Shown piece after piece: positions 26,101 to 34,036 of a stretch of DNA of 64,000 nt. Source of the stretch: Nocardiopsis potens DSM 45234. Lineage in GTDB: Bacteria; Actinomycetota; Actinomycetes; Streptosporangiales; Streptosporangiaceae. A program made the translations under genes and the position numbers. The notes under the pieces were generated by a model. The model saw nothing but the letters and a program-made list of their open reading frames with translations, had not been told where the DNA came from and did no database searches. The stretch covers positions 106,463-170,462 of the forward strand of contig NZ_ANBB01000044.1 of assembly GCF_000341105.1 (NCBI RefSeq), read 5' to 3'. Numbering within the stretch: the stretch's first letter is position 1; every line of letters starts with the position of its first letter.

Positions 26101-27414
26101 TCAGTCGTCTCCGGAGGCCGAGGAGCGGGAGCGGCCCAGGTAGAGCGCGGCGGCACCGGCGGCGAGCGAGGCCAGTCCGGTGGCGGCCATCCCGATCAGG
26201 GCCTGGCCGGTGACCGGCAGCCTGCCGCCGCCACCGCCGGTCGACGCGTCGGGGTCCAGGGCGAGGCCGTCCGCGCCGGACTCCCCGCTCGGGCTCTGCG
26301 GCTCCGCCGAGGGGCTCGGGGAGGCGCCGCCGCCCGGGCCCGGCCCGGTGGACCCGGCACCGCCGCCCGGCTCGGTGGGGCGGTCGCCGGTACCGCCGGG
26401 GCCCTCGGTCCCGGGCTCCTCCCCGGGCCGCTCCCCGCCGCGGTCCCCGCCGCCGGTCTCCTCCGGCGAGGGCTCCGTCCTCGGGGCGCGCTCGGGGCCG
26501 GGGGACGGCCGCGGGCTGGGGTCGGTCCCGCCCTCCTCGGGCGGGGAGGGCTCGGTCAGCACCCGGCCGCCGTGCACGCCCGCCCCGGCCAGGTCGACCC
26601 GGTAGGTGCCGCTGACGTCCGCCGCCGCCTCTTCCTCCGCGCCTTCCTCCGCACCGCCGGCCGCGGTGACGTCGAACTGCAGGGTGAGGCCGGCCCAGGC
26701 CGCGGTGGCGGTCTCGCCGCCCTCCGACAGGCCGTGCTCCGAGGCCCGCGCGGTGAGGTCCACCCGGACCGGGCCCGCGGGGCCATCGGCGGTGAAGGTG
26801 CGCTCGACCGCGCCGTCCCCGGCCGCCTCCAGGTCGACCGGTTCGCCGAGCACCTCCAGGCCGCGGACCTCGAGATCGGCCGTGGCCCCGCGCTCCTCGG
26901 TCCACCGGGCCCGGGACTCGACCGCCTCGACCGCGGCCAGGTCCTCGGCGCCGAAGGCCTCGGCCAGCCGCCGGTCCGGCTCGCCGTCGGCGGCCGGCAG
27001 CAGGGCGCAGGAGGGGTCGAGGCGGGCATCGGTGATCGACGCGCGGGCGCTCAGGGCGGCGCCGTCGGCGGAGACCCTGCTGTAGGCGCGCTCGGGCGCG
27101 GACCGGAAGTGCTGGTCGCCCCCGGCGCCGTCGTCCGCACCGTCCCAGTGCGCGACGGCCGGGCCGCCGCCGTAGCCGGTCTCGACCTCGCCGATGGTGC
27201 CCATGCCGCACCATTCGACGGCGGCGATCCTGGCTGTGGCGGCGTGTTCCGCGCCGGCTCCGGGGGATGCGGAGCCCGCCGCGTCCGCGGCGGCCGGGGC
27301 GGCGGCCGCCAGGGCGCCCGCGCAGCCGATCGCCGCCAGGGCGCGTGCGATGGGACGGAACCGGGTGGGGGAACTCGGTGTCACGGTCGTCCTCGGCTCT
27401 GTCGGTGACGACAC
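26101..27414 (-). CDS. LPxTG-type cell-wall-anchored surface protein
   Basis: The 437-residue protein has a signal peptide (residues about 1-47), a beta-rich extracellular domain of about 240 residues with two cysteines (EWCGMG, PSCALL), then a long Pro/Gly/Ser/Glu-rich wall-spanning linker. It ends with the sortase signal LPVTG at 399-403, a hydrophobic helix and a short charged tail (GRSRSSASGDD). Sortase should therefore link it to peptidoglycan. GTG 27414 is chosen because GGAGG lies 8 bases upstream. No sortase gene is nearby, so a housekeeping sortase is assumed. Ligand and role are unknown. Confidence 0.8.
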   Translation of the reverse strand: MSSPTEPRTTVTPSSPTRFRPIARALAAIGCAGALAAAAPAAADAAGSASPGAGAEHAATARIAAVEWCGMGTIGEVETGYGGGPAVAHWDGADDGAGGDQHFRSAPERAYSRVSADGAALSARASITDARLDPSCALLPAADGEPDRRLAEAFGAEDLAAVEAVESRARWTEERGATADLEVRGLEVLGEPVDLEAAGDGAVERTFTADGPAGPVRVDLTARASEHGLSEGGETATAAWAGLTLQFDVTAAGGAEEGAEEEAAADVSGTYRVDLAGAGVHGGRVLTEPSPPEEGGTDPSPRPSPGPERAPRTEPSPEETGGGDRGGERPGEEPGTEGPGGTGDRPTEPGGGAGSTGPGPGGGASPSPSAEPQSPSGESGADGLALDPDASTGGGGGRLPVTGQALIGMAATGLASLAAGAAALYLGRSRSSASGDD

Positions 27415-27613
27415 GAATCTACCCTCCGCCCGGCACTCCCGGTAGTCCGCCCCTGTCCTCCGCAGAGGCCGCGGCGGGGGTGCGGCGGCCCCCTCCCCTC
27501 CGAACCTCCCTGGAGGAACGGCGCATATGCCTACCCGGATCCGCCGGGTTCCCGATCGGCCGCTATCGGCCACATCCGGCCGCTTCCGGCGCGGCGGTAC
27601 GGCCGGCCGGCGG

Positions 27614-28243
27614 TCAGTGCTCGGCGGGGAGCGGGACCAGGCCCGCGGCGACCTCCCCGGGCCCGCCCGCGCAGACCGACTTGACCAGCGAGTACAGGCA
27701 GAGGTTCAGTGCCTCGTGCCGGGAGACCGAGGACTGGTGGCAGTAGGCCCAGCCGGAGTAGAGGTGCCCCCAGAGCAGCTGCTGGGCCCAGAGCGGGCCG
27801 ATCCGCCGGTCCAGGGTCCCGTCCGCGTGGCCCCGCTCGACCAGTGCGTAGAGCGCCCGGTCGTACTCCTCCGGCTCCTCGGCCCACGCCGACTCGTCGA
27901 TCTCCTCGCCGCTCCCCCAGGCCAGCATGACGGCGTCGCGCAGCGGGAAGTACTCGGCCGCCAGGCGCACGAGCGCCTCGGCCCCGGTCCCCTCGGCGGG
28001 GCGCGCCCGCTCGGTGGCCTCCCGGAGGACCTCGTCGGCGTGCTCCTCCAGGGCGGCGAGCAGGTCCGAGCGCTCCGGGAAGTAGCGCTGCAGGGTGCTG
28101 CGGGCCACCCCGGCCGCCCGGGCGACGTCGGAGAGCGGCGCCGCGGAGCGCTCGGCGAGCACGGTCACCGCCGCCTCCAGGATCGCCCGGCGGGTCCGCG
28201 CCCGCGTCCTCGTCTCTTCCTCCACCGGAGCCCGTTTCGCCAT
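27614..28243 (-). CDS. TetR-family transcriptional regulator
   Basis: The 209-residue protein has the TetR N-terminal helix-turn-helix (RARTRRAILEAAV, PLSDVARAAGVARSTLQRYFPERSDLL, residues about 10-58) and a helical ligand-binding domain. It is divergent from an ABC exporter gene with only 66 bases between start codons, the classic layout for a repressor of an efflux pump that also controls itself. ATG 28243 is preferred; an upstream ATG at 28294 would extend it across the exporter promoter. Two TAATCG direct repeats (28266-28271, 28280-28285) straddle the exporter -35 box and may be part of its operator. Confidence 0.88.
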   Translation of the reverse strand: MAKRAPVEEETRTRARTRRAILEAAVTVLAERSAAPLSDVARAAGVARSTLQRYFPERSDLLAALEEHADEVLREATERARPAEGTGAEALVRLAAEYFPLRDAVMLAWGSGEEIDESAWAEEPEEYDRALYALVERGHADGTLDRRIGPLWAQQLLWGHLYSGWAYCHQSSVSRHEALNLCLYSLVKSVCAGGPGEVAAGLVPLPAEH

Positions 28244-28272
28244 GGCCGCATGGTAGCCCCGTCGGTAATCGC

Positions 28273-28302
28273 TTGACAATAATCGGGCACTCATGACCTA
28301 AT
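28273..28302 (+). promoter_or_regulatory. Exporter promoter giving a likely leaderless mRNA
   Basis: A perfect TTGACA -35 box (28273-28278) is followed after 18 bases by CCTAAT (28297-28302). Transcription should start about 7 bases further, at or next to the ATG at 28310. No Shine-Dalgarno sequence precedes that ATG, which agrees with leaderless translation. Confidence 0.6.
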
Positions 28303-28309
28303 TTCGAGC

Positions 28310-30130
28310 ATGAACGCTTCAATCCCGACACGTCCCGACCCGCCCGGACCGGCGCCGGGCCGCTTCCCCGACCTGCGGCTGCTCTGGTCGTTCCTGCACC
28401 CGCACCGGCGGACCGTGCTGCTGGGCCTGGTGCTCGCCCTGGTCGGCTCGGCCCTGGAGCTGGCCACCCCGATGGTGACCAAGCTGCTGCTGGACAACCT
28501 CTCCGCCGACGCCGACCTGCGCACCCCGATCCTGCTGCTGCTCGGGCTGCTGGTGGTCGGCGGCGCCCTGGGCATGTGGCACTGGGTGCTGCTCGGTACC
28601 CTCGCCGAGCGGGTCGTGCTGGACGCCCGCGGCTCGCTGGTCCGGCGCTACTTCCGCGCCTCGCTGGTCCCGCTGACCCGGCGCAGCACCGGCGAGCTGG
28701 TCACCCGGGTCACCTCCGACACGGTGCTGCTCCGCGAGGCGGCCTCGACCGGCGTGGTGAACCTGATCAACAGCGGTGCGCTGCTGATCGGGACGCTCGT
28801 CATGATGGCCGTGCTGGACCTGCCGCTGCTCGGCGTGACCGCGGCCGCGGTGGCCGTGGTGACGGTGCTGTTCCTGCTGCTGATGCCGGCGATCGCCCGG
28901 GCCCAGGAGCGGGCCCAGGAGGCGCTCGGCCGGATGGGCGGCCTGCTGGACGGCTCGCTGCGGGCGATCCGCACGGTGAAGGCGGCCCGCGCCGAGCAGC
29001 GGATCATCGAGCGGATCGGCGAGGACGCCGAGGAGTCGGCCCGGCACGGGATCAGCTCGGTCCGGCACGAGGCGGCCGCCTGGACCATCGCCGGCACCGG
29101 GATCCAGCTGGCGATCATCGCGATCCTCGGCGTCGGCGCGCTGCGGATCACCACCGGCGGCATCGAGGTGTCCACCCTGGTGGCCTTCCTGCTGTACGCG
29201 TTCACCCTGCTCAACCCGGTCAGCGAGCTCTCCCAGAGCGTGACCTCGCTGCAGGCCGGGGTGGCCGCGGCCCGGCGCATCCGGGAGACCGAGGCGCTGG
29301 CGCCGGAACCCGGGGCCGAGCCCGCCGGCGGCCTCGCCGAGCCGGGGCCGGGCGGTCCCGCCGAGGGCGCGCCGGACCGGGCGCTGCTGGAGCTGCGCGG
29401 GGTCACCGCCCGCTACGCGCCCGGGGCCGCGCCGGCGCTGCGCGGAGTCGACCTGGCCGTCCCGGCCCGCGGGCACACCGCGATCGTCGGCCCCTCCGGC
29501 GCCGGCAAGACCACGGTGCTCTCCCTACTGCTGCGCTTCCTCGAACCCGAGGAGGGGCGGCTCTACCTGGACGGAGTCCCCTACTCCGGCCTCACCCCCG
29601 GCGAGGTGCGCCGGCGGTTCGCCTACGTGGAGCAGGACACCCCGGTGCTGCCCGGGACCATCCGGGAGAACCTGCTGTTCGGCCGGCCCGACGCCGGCGA
29701 GGAGGAGATCCGGCGGGTGCTCGCCGAGGTCCGGCTGACCGGCAAGATCGACGCGCTGGAGGAGGGGCTGGACACCCCGCTGGGCTCCGACTCGCTCTCC
29801 GGCGGCCAGCGCCAGCGGATCGCGCTCGCCCGCGCCCTGCTGCACGCCCCCGACGTGCTGCTGCTCGACGAGGCGACCGCCCAGATCGACGCGATCACCG
29901 AGGCGGCCGTCACCCGCAGCGTGCGCCGGCACGCCGACCGCGCGGCGGTGGTGACCATCGCCCACCGGCTGTCCACCGTCATCCGCGCCGACCGGATCGT
30001 GGTGCTGGAGGACGGCCGGGTCCGCGCCCAGGGCACCCACACCGAGCTGCTCCGCTCCGACGACCTCTACCGGGACCTGGTCGCGGCCCTGCACATCGCC
30101 GAGGAGGAGAACGCCCCCGCCCCCGGCTGA
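28310..30130 (+). CDS. ABC exporter (fused permease and ATPase)
   Basis: The 606-residue half-transporter has an N-terminal six-helix membrane domain (about residues 20-330) and a C-terminal ATPase: Walker A GPSGAGKTT near 393, the signature LSGGQRQR near 496, Walker B VLLLDEATAQID near 517 and the switch AHRLST. It should work as a homodimer exporting lipophilic compounds, drugs or lipids. A Pro/Gly/Ala-rich linker joins the two halves. The divergent TetR gene suggests drug-type induction. The start ATG 28310 directly follows a strong promoter, so the message may be leaderless. Confidence 0.92.
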   Translation: MNASIPTRPDPPGPAPGRFPDLRLLWSFLHPHRRTVLLGLVLALVGSALELATPMVTKLLLDNLSADADLRTPILLLLGLLVVGGALGMWHWVLLGTLAERVVLDARGSLVRRYFRASLVPLTRRSTGELVTRVTSDTVLLREAASTGVVNLINSGALLIGTLVMMAVLDLPLLGVTAAAVAVVTVLFLLLMPAIARAQERAQEALGRMGGLLDGSLRAIRTVKAARAEQRIIERIGEDAEESARHGISSVRHEAAAWTIAGTGIQLAIIAILGVGALRITTGGIEVSTLVAFLLYAFTLLNPVSELSQSVTSLQAGVAAARRIRETEALAPEPGAEPAGGLAEPGPGGPAEGAPDRALLELRGVTARYAPGAAPALRGVDLAVPARGHTAIVGPSGAGKTTVLSLLLRFLEPEEGRLYLDGVPYSGLTPGEVRRRFAYVEQDTPVLPGTIRENLLFGRPDAGEEEIRRVLAEVRLTGKIDALEEGLDTPLGSDSLSGGQRQRIALARALLHAPDVLLLDEATAQIDAITEAAVTRSVRRHADRAAVVTIAHRLSTVIRADRIVVLEDGRVRAQGTHTELLRSDDLYRDLVAALHIAEEENAPAPG

Positions 30131-30546
30131 CCCGGGCACCGGAAGCGCGCGGCGCCCCCGCCGGGCGCGGAGCGGCGGGAGGCCGGCCGGTGCGGCATGC
30201 GGACCGGACCGGCGGCCCCGGAGTCCCCGCCCCGAACGGGGAACCGGGCCCGGGGAAGGGGACCGAAGGCGGTCGGTGTGCGCGGACCGGCCCCCGGAAC
30301 CGCGCTCGGACGCCGGTCGTCCGCCCCTCTCCCACCGGAGGGCGGGACGGCCCTCCGCCCCGACGGGACGGCGTCGGGGGAGCGGCCTCGGGCGCGATAC
30401 GCGCAGGTCGGAGGCGTGCGGGCGGCTTCGGGGCCTCGGCCGTCCGGCTCGGCGGCGTTAACATGGACCCCTGGAGCCCCGCTCGGGCGGGCCCGCCGCG
30501 AGCCACGGGACCGCGCGGGGCGCGAGCACCGATCCCGGAGCCGACC
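30131..30546. other. 416-bp GC-rich intergenic region
   Basis: This region lies between the ABC exporter and the alpha/beta hydrolase, both on the plus strand. It is highly GC-rich with short inverted repeats (such as GCGCCC/GGGCGC just after the exporter stop) that could end transcription. An ATG at 30463 in the hydrolase frame lacks a ribosome-binding site. I see no RNA gene or separate coding frame. Confidence 0.5.
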
Positions 30547-31425
30547 GTGCCGCCTCTCGTCCCGCCCGGTGCCCGCCCGGAGACCGCCGCGCTCGACGGC
30601 GGACGGGTGCGGGTGCTGCGCAGCCCCGCCGAATCCGGCCCGGCCGTCGTGCTGCTGCACGGCGGCGGCTGCGACAACGCCTCGATCTCCTGGTACCGGG
30701 CGTTCGAGCCGCTGGGCGCCGACTGCCGGCTGATCGCCCCCGACCTGCCCGGTTTCGGCTCCACCTCCGGTATCGCCCCGCTCGGCGGCCCGGCGCCGAT
30801 GGCCGACTTCACCGCGCGGCTGATGACCGTCCTCGGCGAGGAGCGGGCCGTGGTGGCCGGCGTGTCGATGGGCGGGGACGTCGCGCTCAACCTCGCCCTC
30901 CGCCACCCCGACCGGGTCCGCGCCCTGGTCCCGATCGCCCCGGCCGGGCTCTCCGCCGGGCTCTCCCGCCCCTGGATGCAGGCCGCGCTGTGGGCGCTGT
31001 GCCGGCTCCCCGACCCGGTCCTGCTGCCCGCCGCCCGGCTGGCCGGGCGGTTCACCGGAGCCGCGCTCCGCCGCGTGCTGCACGACCCGTCGGTGCTCCC
31101 GCCGGAGGCGGCGGCGGAGTTCCGCCGGGAGAGCACCCGGCCCGGCGGCCAACTGGGCTACCTGCGGTACGGCCAGGCCATCGTGGGGCGCCGCTGGATG
31201 CGCAACGACATCCTCCCCGAGGTGCACCGCATCCGGGTGCCCACCCTGTTCTTCCACGGCGACCTGGACCCGCTGATCCCGCCGCGCGACTCCCGGCTGG
31301 CCGCCGCCCGGATGCCCGACGCCCGGGTCGTCCTGGCATCGCGGTGCGGCCACTGGGCCCAACTGGAGGCGCACGACCGCTTCCTCTCCGAGGTACGGGG
31401 GTTCCTCGCCGGCCTCCCGCGTTGA
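30547..31425 (+). CDS. Alpha/beta hydrolase
   Basis: The 292-residue product has the alpha/beta-hydrolase core: the oxyanion region VVLLHGGGCDN, the nucleophile elbow GVSMGGD (Ser about residue 107), the acid-bearing strand LFFHGDLDPLIPP and the catalytic His in CGHWAQLE near the C-terminus. There is a lid region rich in Arg/Ala/Leu between about 140 and 215. No signal peptide is present. Esterase, lactonase or dehalogenase activity cannot be distinguished. I chose GTG 30547 because CGGAG precedes it by 6 bases and the conserved part begins soon after. Immediately downstream is the repeat-rich block. Confidence 0.85.
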   Translation: MPPLVPPGARPETAALDGGRVRVLRSPAESGPAVVLLHGGGCDNASISWYRAFEPLGADCRLIAPDLPGFGSTSGIAPLGGPAPMADFTARLMTVLGEERAVVAGVSMGGDVALNLALRHPDRVRALVPIAPAGLSAGLSRPWMQAALWALCRLPDPVLLPAARLAGRFTGAALRRVLHDPSVLPPEAAAEFRRESTRPGGQLGYLRYGQAIVGRRWMRNDILPEVHRIRVPTLFFHGDLDPLIPPRDSRLAAARMPDARVVLASRCGHWAQLEAHDRFLSEVRGFLAGLPR

Positions 31426-31515
31426 TCTCGGCGCTGTCGCCGTCTCGATCGGCGGTGGTTTCCACTGCCCGTTGCAACCCCGCACACCAGAGGGCGGGAG
31501 TGGGACAGGAGGGGG

Positions 31516-31815
31516 ACCGGCCGGTCGGTCGGGCGCGGCACCCCACGGGGCGAAGGTTCAAGCGGGCAGCGAAGGCGGGAGGGGACCGGCTGGTCGGTCG
31601 GGCGCGGCGCCCCACGGGGTGGAGCTTCAGACGGGCAGCGAAGGCGGGAAGGGGGCGTGCCGGCTGGTCGGTCGGGCGCGGCGCCCCGCAGAGCGAAGGT
31701 CAAGACGGCGGCGACGGCAGCGGTAGGAGCGTGGTCGGGCGTCTCACCCGGGCGCGGCACCCCACGGAGCGAAAGTTCAAGCAGGCGGCGAAGGCGGGAG
31801 GGGGCCGGGCGCCGC
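31516..31815 (+). repeat. Left repeat arm, four degenerate units
   Basis: Units are marked by GGCGCGG at 31532, 31601, 31675 and 31751. The first two agree closely; the third loses its CCCC-AC-GGGG hairpin (CCCCGCAGAGCG) and the fourth has a replaced start. All read toward the centre of the block. Confidence 0.8.
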
Positions 31816-31890
31816 GTTCACCGGCCCGCCTGGACCCCAGGGGGCCTTATCCCTGTATGCCCGGTTCGCGGCGGGGATCGGGCGGGGGCG

Positions 31891-31920
31891 GGGGCGCCCT
31901 GCGCACCGCGAGAGCACCCC
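31891..31920 (-). repeat. 30-bp inverted repeat, left copy
   Basis: This is the exact reverse complement of 32171-32200. Each copy alone can fold into a 10-pair stem (GGGGTGCTCT with AGGGCGCCCC, two G-U pairs) with a 10-base loop. Confidence 0.9.
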
Positions 31921-32170
31921 GATTACATCTACCAGCGAGTAGTAAGCCCCGAAGCCCCCACCGCCCCCTCGTCGATCACCCAGAGTGGCCAAGGCGGGCC
32001 CTTCCGGCAGAGCAAAAGCGACATCCCGCCCCCACTCTGCCCCTGCCCGGGTTCCGGCCCCCTGCCTCCCGACCTTCCGGGCCGCTCGAACCCCCGAACA
32101 CCGGCCCGATCGGCCCCAATCGGGCCGCCAAGGGGCCGATCCGGGCCGGGATGCGCGCCCGGGAATCACT

Positions 32171-32200
32171 GGGGTGCTCTCGCGGTGCGCAGGGCGCCCC
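32171..32200 (+). repeat. 30-bp inverted repeat, right copy
   Basis: It is identical, on the opposite strand, to 31891-31920; 250 bases separate the copies. Similarity fades on both sides after a GATT shared at slightly different spacing. Confidence 0.9.
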
Positions 32201-32319
32201 ACCCCGCCATCACCGTGCGTATTCACCCAGGTCAGAGAGGTGCAGCGGTTTCACAGGCGGCCGGCCACGACGCCCGGGCGACGCGGGAACGGCGAACCTG
32301 CCGCTCCGGCCGCCCCTCC

Positions 32320-32720
32320 CTGCTCTGCCGCACCCGACCGACCAGCCGGTCCCCTGCCCGCCTTCGCCGCCTGCTTGAACCCCCGCCCCGCGAGGCGCCG
32401 CACCCGGCTGGGTGCCTGGCCCCGGCCCTGCCTTCGCCGTCGCCGCCCGTCTGAACCTCCGCTCCGTGAGGCCCGCGCCCGGGCGACCACCTGCACCCCG
32501 CCCCTACCGGCGCCGTCGCCGCTGGCTTGAACCTTCGCTCCGCGATGCGCCGCGCCCGACCGACCAGCCGGTGCCCTCCCCGCCTTCGCCGCCCGCTTGA
32601 ACCCTTGCCCCGTGGGGCCCGCGCCCGGGTGGCCGCCTTCGCCTCGCCTCGCCGCTGCCGTCGCCGCCGGTTTGAGCCGTCACCCTGTGGGGCGCCGCGC
32701 CCGACCGGCCGGCCGGTCCC
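32320..32720 (-). repeat. Right repeat arm, about six degenerate units
   Basis: Read on the minus strand the units carry the same landmarks as the left arm: GGTCGGTCGGGCGCGG, a short CCCC/GGGG hairpin, GGTTCAAGC and GGCGGCGAAGGCGGG. Unit marks on the plus strand (CCGCGCC or CCGCACC) are at 32695, 32619, 32550, 32473, 32398 and 32328. Confidence 0.8.
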
Positions 32721-32764
32721 CACGCCGAGGGCGACGCGGAAGGGGTCTCGTGTCCGGCGGCCGG

Positions 32765-33079
32765 TCAGGCCTGGCCGGTGTCGAACCGGGTGATCCTGCC
32801 TCCGTCGACGGTGAAGCGCCAGCGGGTGCGCATCGTTCCCCAGGTGGAGTTGGTGTAGGCGGCGACCAGATCGCGGCCGCCGTCGCTCTCCGATTCGACG
32901 TTCATCCTGCCGTCGCTGGAGAAGATCTCCCGGTCGACCCACTGGTCCAGGTCGCGCTCGCTCCCGTCGTCGGTCATGGTCGCCCCCGGTGCGAGCAGGG
33001 CGTAGAAGGCGTCGCGGTCGCCGCTGTTGACCGCGTCGACGAACGCGCGCACCACGGGGTCGCTCGGTATCTGGCTCAT
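32765..33079 (-). CDS. SnoaL/NTF2-like small protein
   Basis: The 104-residue product has the pattern of a nuclear-transport-factor-2-like cone fold: an N-terminal helix (PVVRAFVDAVNSGDRDAFYA), then DDGSERDLDQWVDREIF and strands ending in WRFTVDGGRITRFDTG. Members of this group are isomerases, hydrolases or binding proteins; the pocket residues here do not identify one. ATG 33079 has a strong GGAGGAGG site 7 bases upstream. The frame that extends further upstream runs into the tRNA-Ala gene and is not real. It is isolated between the repeat block and the tRNA genes. Confidence 0.75.
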   Translation of the reverse strand: MSQIPSDPVVRAFVDAVNSGDRDAFYALLAPGATMTDDGSERDLDQWVDREIFSSDGRMNVESESDGGRDLVAAYTNSTWGTMRTRWRFTVDGGRITRFDTGQA

Positions 33080-33247
33080 GGCCGGTCCTCCTCCTGCCTG
33101 GCGGGCCGCGCCGCCGGGCTCCCTCCCGCCCGGTGGGAGCGCAGGATCGGTGCACTCCCCCGGCCCGACTGGATGATCGCAGGTCGGAGCGGTCGGACCA
33201 AGCACCCGCCCGGCCTGTCGGGACGGAGGGGTCCCCCGGGAACGACG

Positions 33248-33283
33248 AAGGCGGGCCCCGGTCGGATACCGGTGGCCCGCCTT
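33248..33283 (-). terminator. Terminator of tRNA-Ala copy 1
   Basis: AAGGCGGGCC pairs with GGCCCGCCTT (10 pairs) and an inner CCGGT/ACCGG stem continues it, with one bulged base. It lies 8 bases beyond the tRNA 3' end. Confidence 0.8.
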
Positions 33284-33291
33284 GTGCGGTG

Positions 33292-33364
33292 TGGAGCTAT
33301 GGGGATTCGAACCCCAGACCTCCTCCATGCCATGGAGGCGCGCTACCAACTGCGCCATAGCCCC
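33292..33364 (-). tRNA. tRNA-Ala(GGC), copy 1
   Basis: The 73-base cloverleaf starts GGGGCTA and ends TAGCTCC plus discriminator A. The acceptor stem has the G3:U70 pair, the identity element of alanine tRNA. The anticodon stem CCTCC/GGAGG encloses loop ATGGCAT with anticodon GGC (reads GCC and GCU codons). The T loop is TTCGAAT. CCA is not encoded. A TANNNT-type -10 (TACCAT, complement of 33379-33384) precedes it, and a hairpin follows, so it is a single-gene transcript. Confidence 0.97.
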
Positions 33365-33533
33365 TCAGGTGTGACTCCATGGTAGCGGATGCCGGCGGTG
33401 GAAAAGCCGGTTTTCCGGGCCGGGTGGAGGTGAGGAGGCGCACCGGTCCGCGGGAGTTCGCCCTCCCCCGGTGGTCGCGGCGGCGCCGACCCGGGGCCGG
33501 CCGGAGCGGCTCCGGCCGGCCCCGGGAACGACG

Positions 33534-33569
33534 AAGGCGGGCCCCGGTCCGATGCCGGTGGCCCGCCTT
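33534..33569 (-). terminator. Terminator of tRNA-Ala copy 2
   Basis: Nearly the same sequence as the copy 1 terminator (two differences), with the 10-pair AAGGCGGGCC/GGCCCGCCTT stem intact. It belongs to a duplicated segment of about 128 bases that includes the tRNA. Confidence 0.8.
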
Positions 33570-33577
33570 GTGCGGTG

Positions 33578-33650
33578 TGGAGCTATGGGGATTCGAACCC
33601 CAGACCTCCTCCATGCCATGGAGGCGCGCTACCAACTGCGCCATAGCCCC
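33578..33650 (-). tRNA. tRNA-Ala(GGC), copy 2
   Basis: It is base-for-base identical to copy 1, including G3:U70 and anticodon GGC. The minus-strand -10 box TAGAAT (complement of 33686-33691) is the best of the four promoters. The copy shares its 3' flank with copy 1, showing a recent segmental duplication. Confidence 0.97.
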
Positions 33651-33793
33651 GCGTTCATCTCCGGTTCCCCGGAGGAACACTGACGATTCTATCGGACCTG
33701 CGGGACCGCTGTGACCGGCCAGCGCCCCGGGGGCGCCGGAAGCGCCGGGGCGCCCCGGAGGGCGTCCACTCCGGGAGGCGGGAACACGAATAA

Positions 33794-33815
33794 GGCCCCG
33801 CCGTCGGGCGGGGCC
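33794..33815 (-). terminator. Terminator of tRNA-Ala copy 3
   Basis: GGCCCCGCC (33794-33802) and GGCGGGGCC (33807-33815) form a 9-pair stem with a 4-base loop, followed on the minus strand by TTATTC. Confidence 0.75.
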
Positions 33816-33839
33816 GTCATCGCTCTTCTCGAAACCGGG

Positions 33840-33912
33840 TGGAGCTATGGGGATTCGAACCCCAGACCTCCTCCATGCCATGGAGGCGCGCTACCAACTG
33901 CGCCATAGCCCC
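33840..33912 (-). tRNA. tRNA-Ala(GGC), copy 3
   Basis: Identical to copies 1 and 2 over all 73 bases, but both flanks differ. A -10 box TAGAGT (complement of 33948-33953) precedes it, and its own hairpin terminator follows. Confidence 0.97.
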
Positions 33913-34036
33913 GTGCCGCTCCGGGCGGTCCGCCCGGCGACCCCTCGACTCTACCGGATGTCCGGGACTGCTCGGACAGGCCCGGCCTCGGGGCCGGGCC
34001 GAGCAGAGCGCCCCGGAAACGGATTAATCTTGCAGG

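Larger units (their letters stand above)
31426..32764. repeat. 1.3-kb gene-free block of degenerate repeats in two converging arms
   Basis: No frame here behaves like a gene. The left arm (31516-31815) has four units read on the plus strand, each with GGTCGGTCGGGCGCGGC, a CCCC-AC-GGGG-like mini-hairpin, GAAGGTTCAAGC and AGCGAAGGCGGGAG. The right arm (32320-32720) has about six similar units on the minus strand. Spacings of the GGCGCGG mark are 69, 74 and 76 bases on the left and 70, 75, 77, 69 and 76 on the right, which would shift a reading frame. Between the arms are a 30-bp perfect inverted repeat and a GGCCCGAT/ATCGGGCC hairpin (32103-32126). Confidence 0.8.

Noticed and set aside
28576..30546. 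Long N-terminal extension of the alpha/beta hydrolase frame
   Set aside because: It overlaps the ABC exporter in another frame and gives Arg/Gly-rich sequence; the hydrolase has its own GTG with a ribosome-binding site at 30547.
31516..32720. Possible CRISPR array
   Set aside because: Units are degenerate, in two orientations, without regular unique spacers, and no cas gene is nearby.
31472..33155. Several repeat-containing frames (for example 31472-31726, 31657-32454, 32232-33155)
   Set aside because: The DNA units are 69-77 bases long, so the frame shifts from unit to unit, codon use has no G/C third-position bias, and starts lack ribosome-binding sites.
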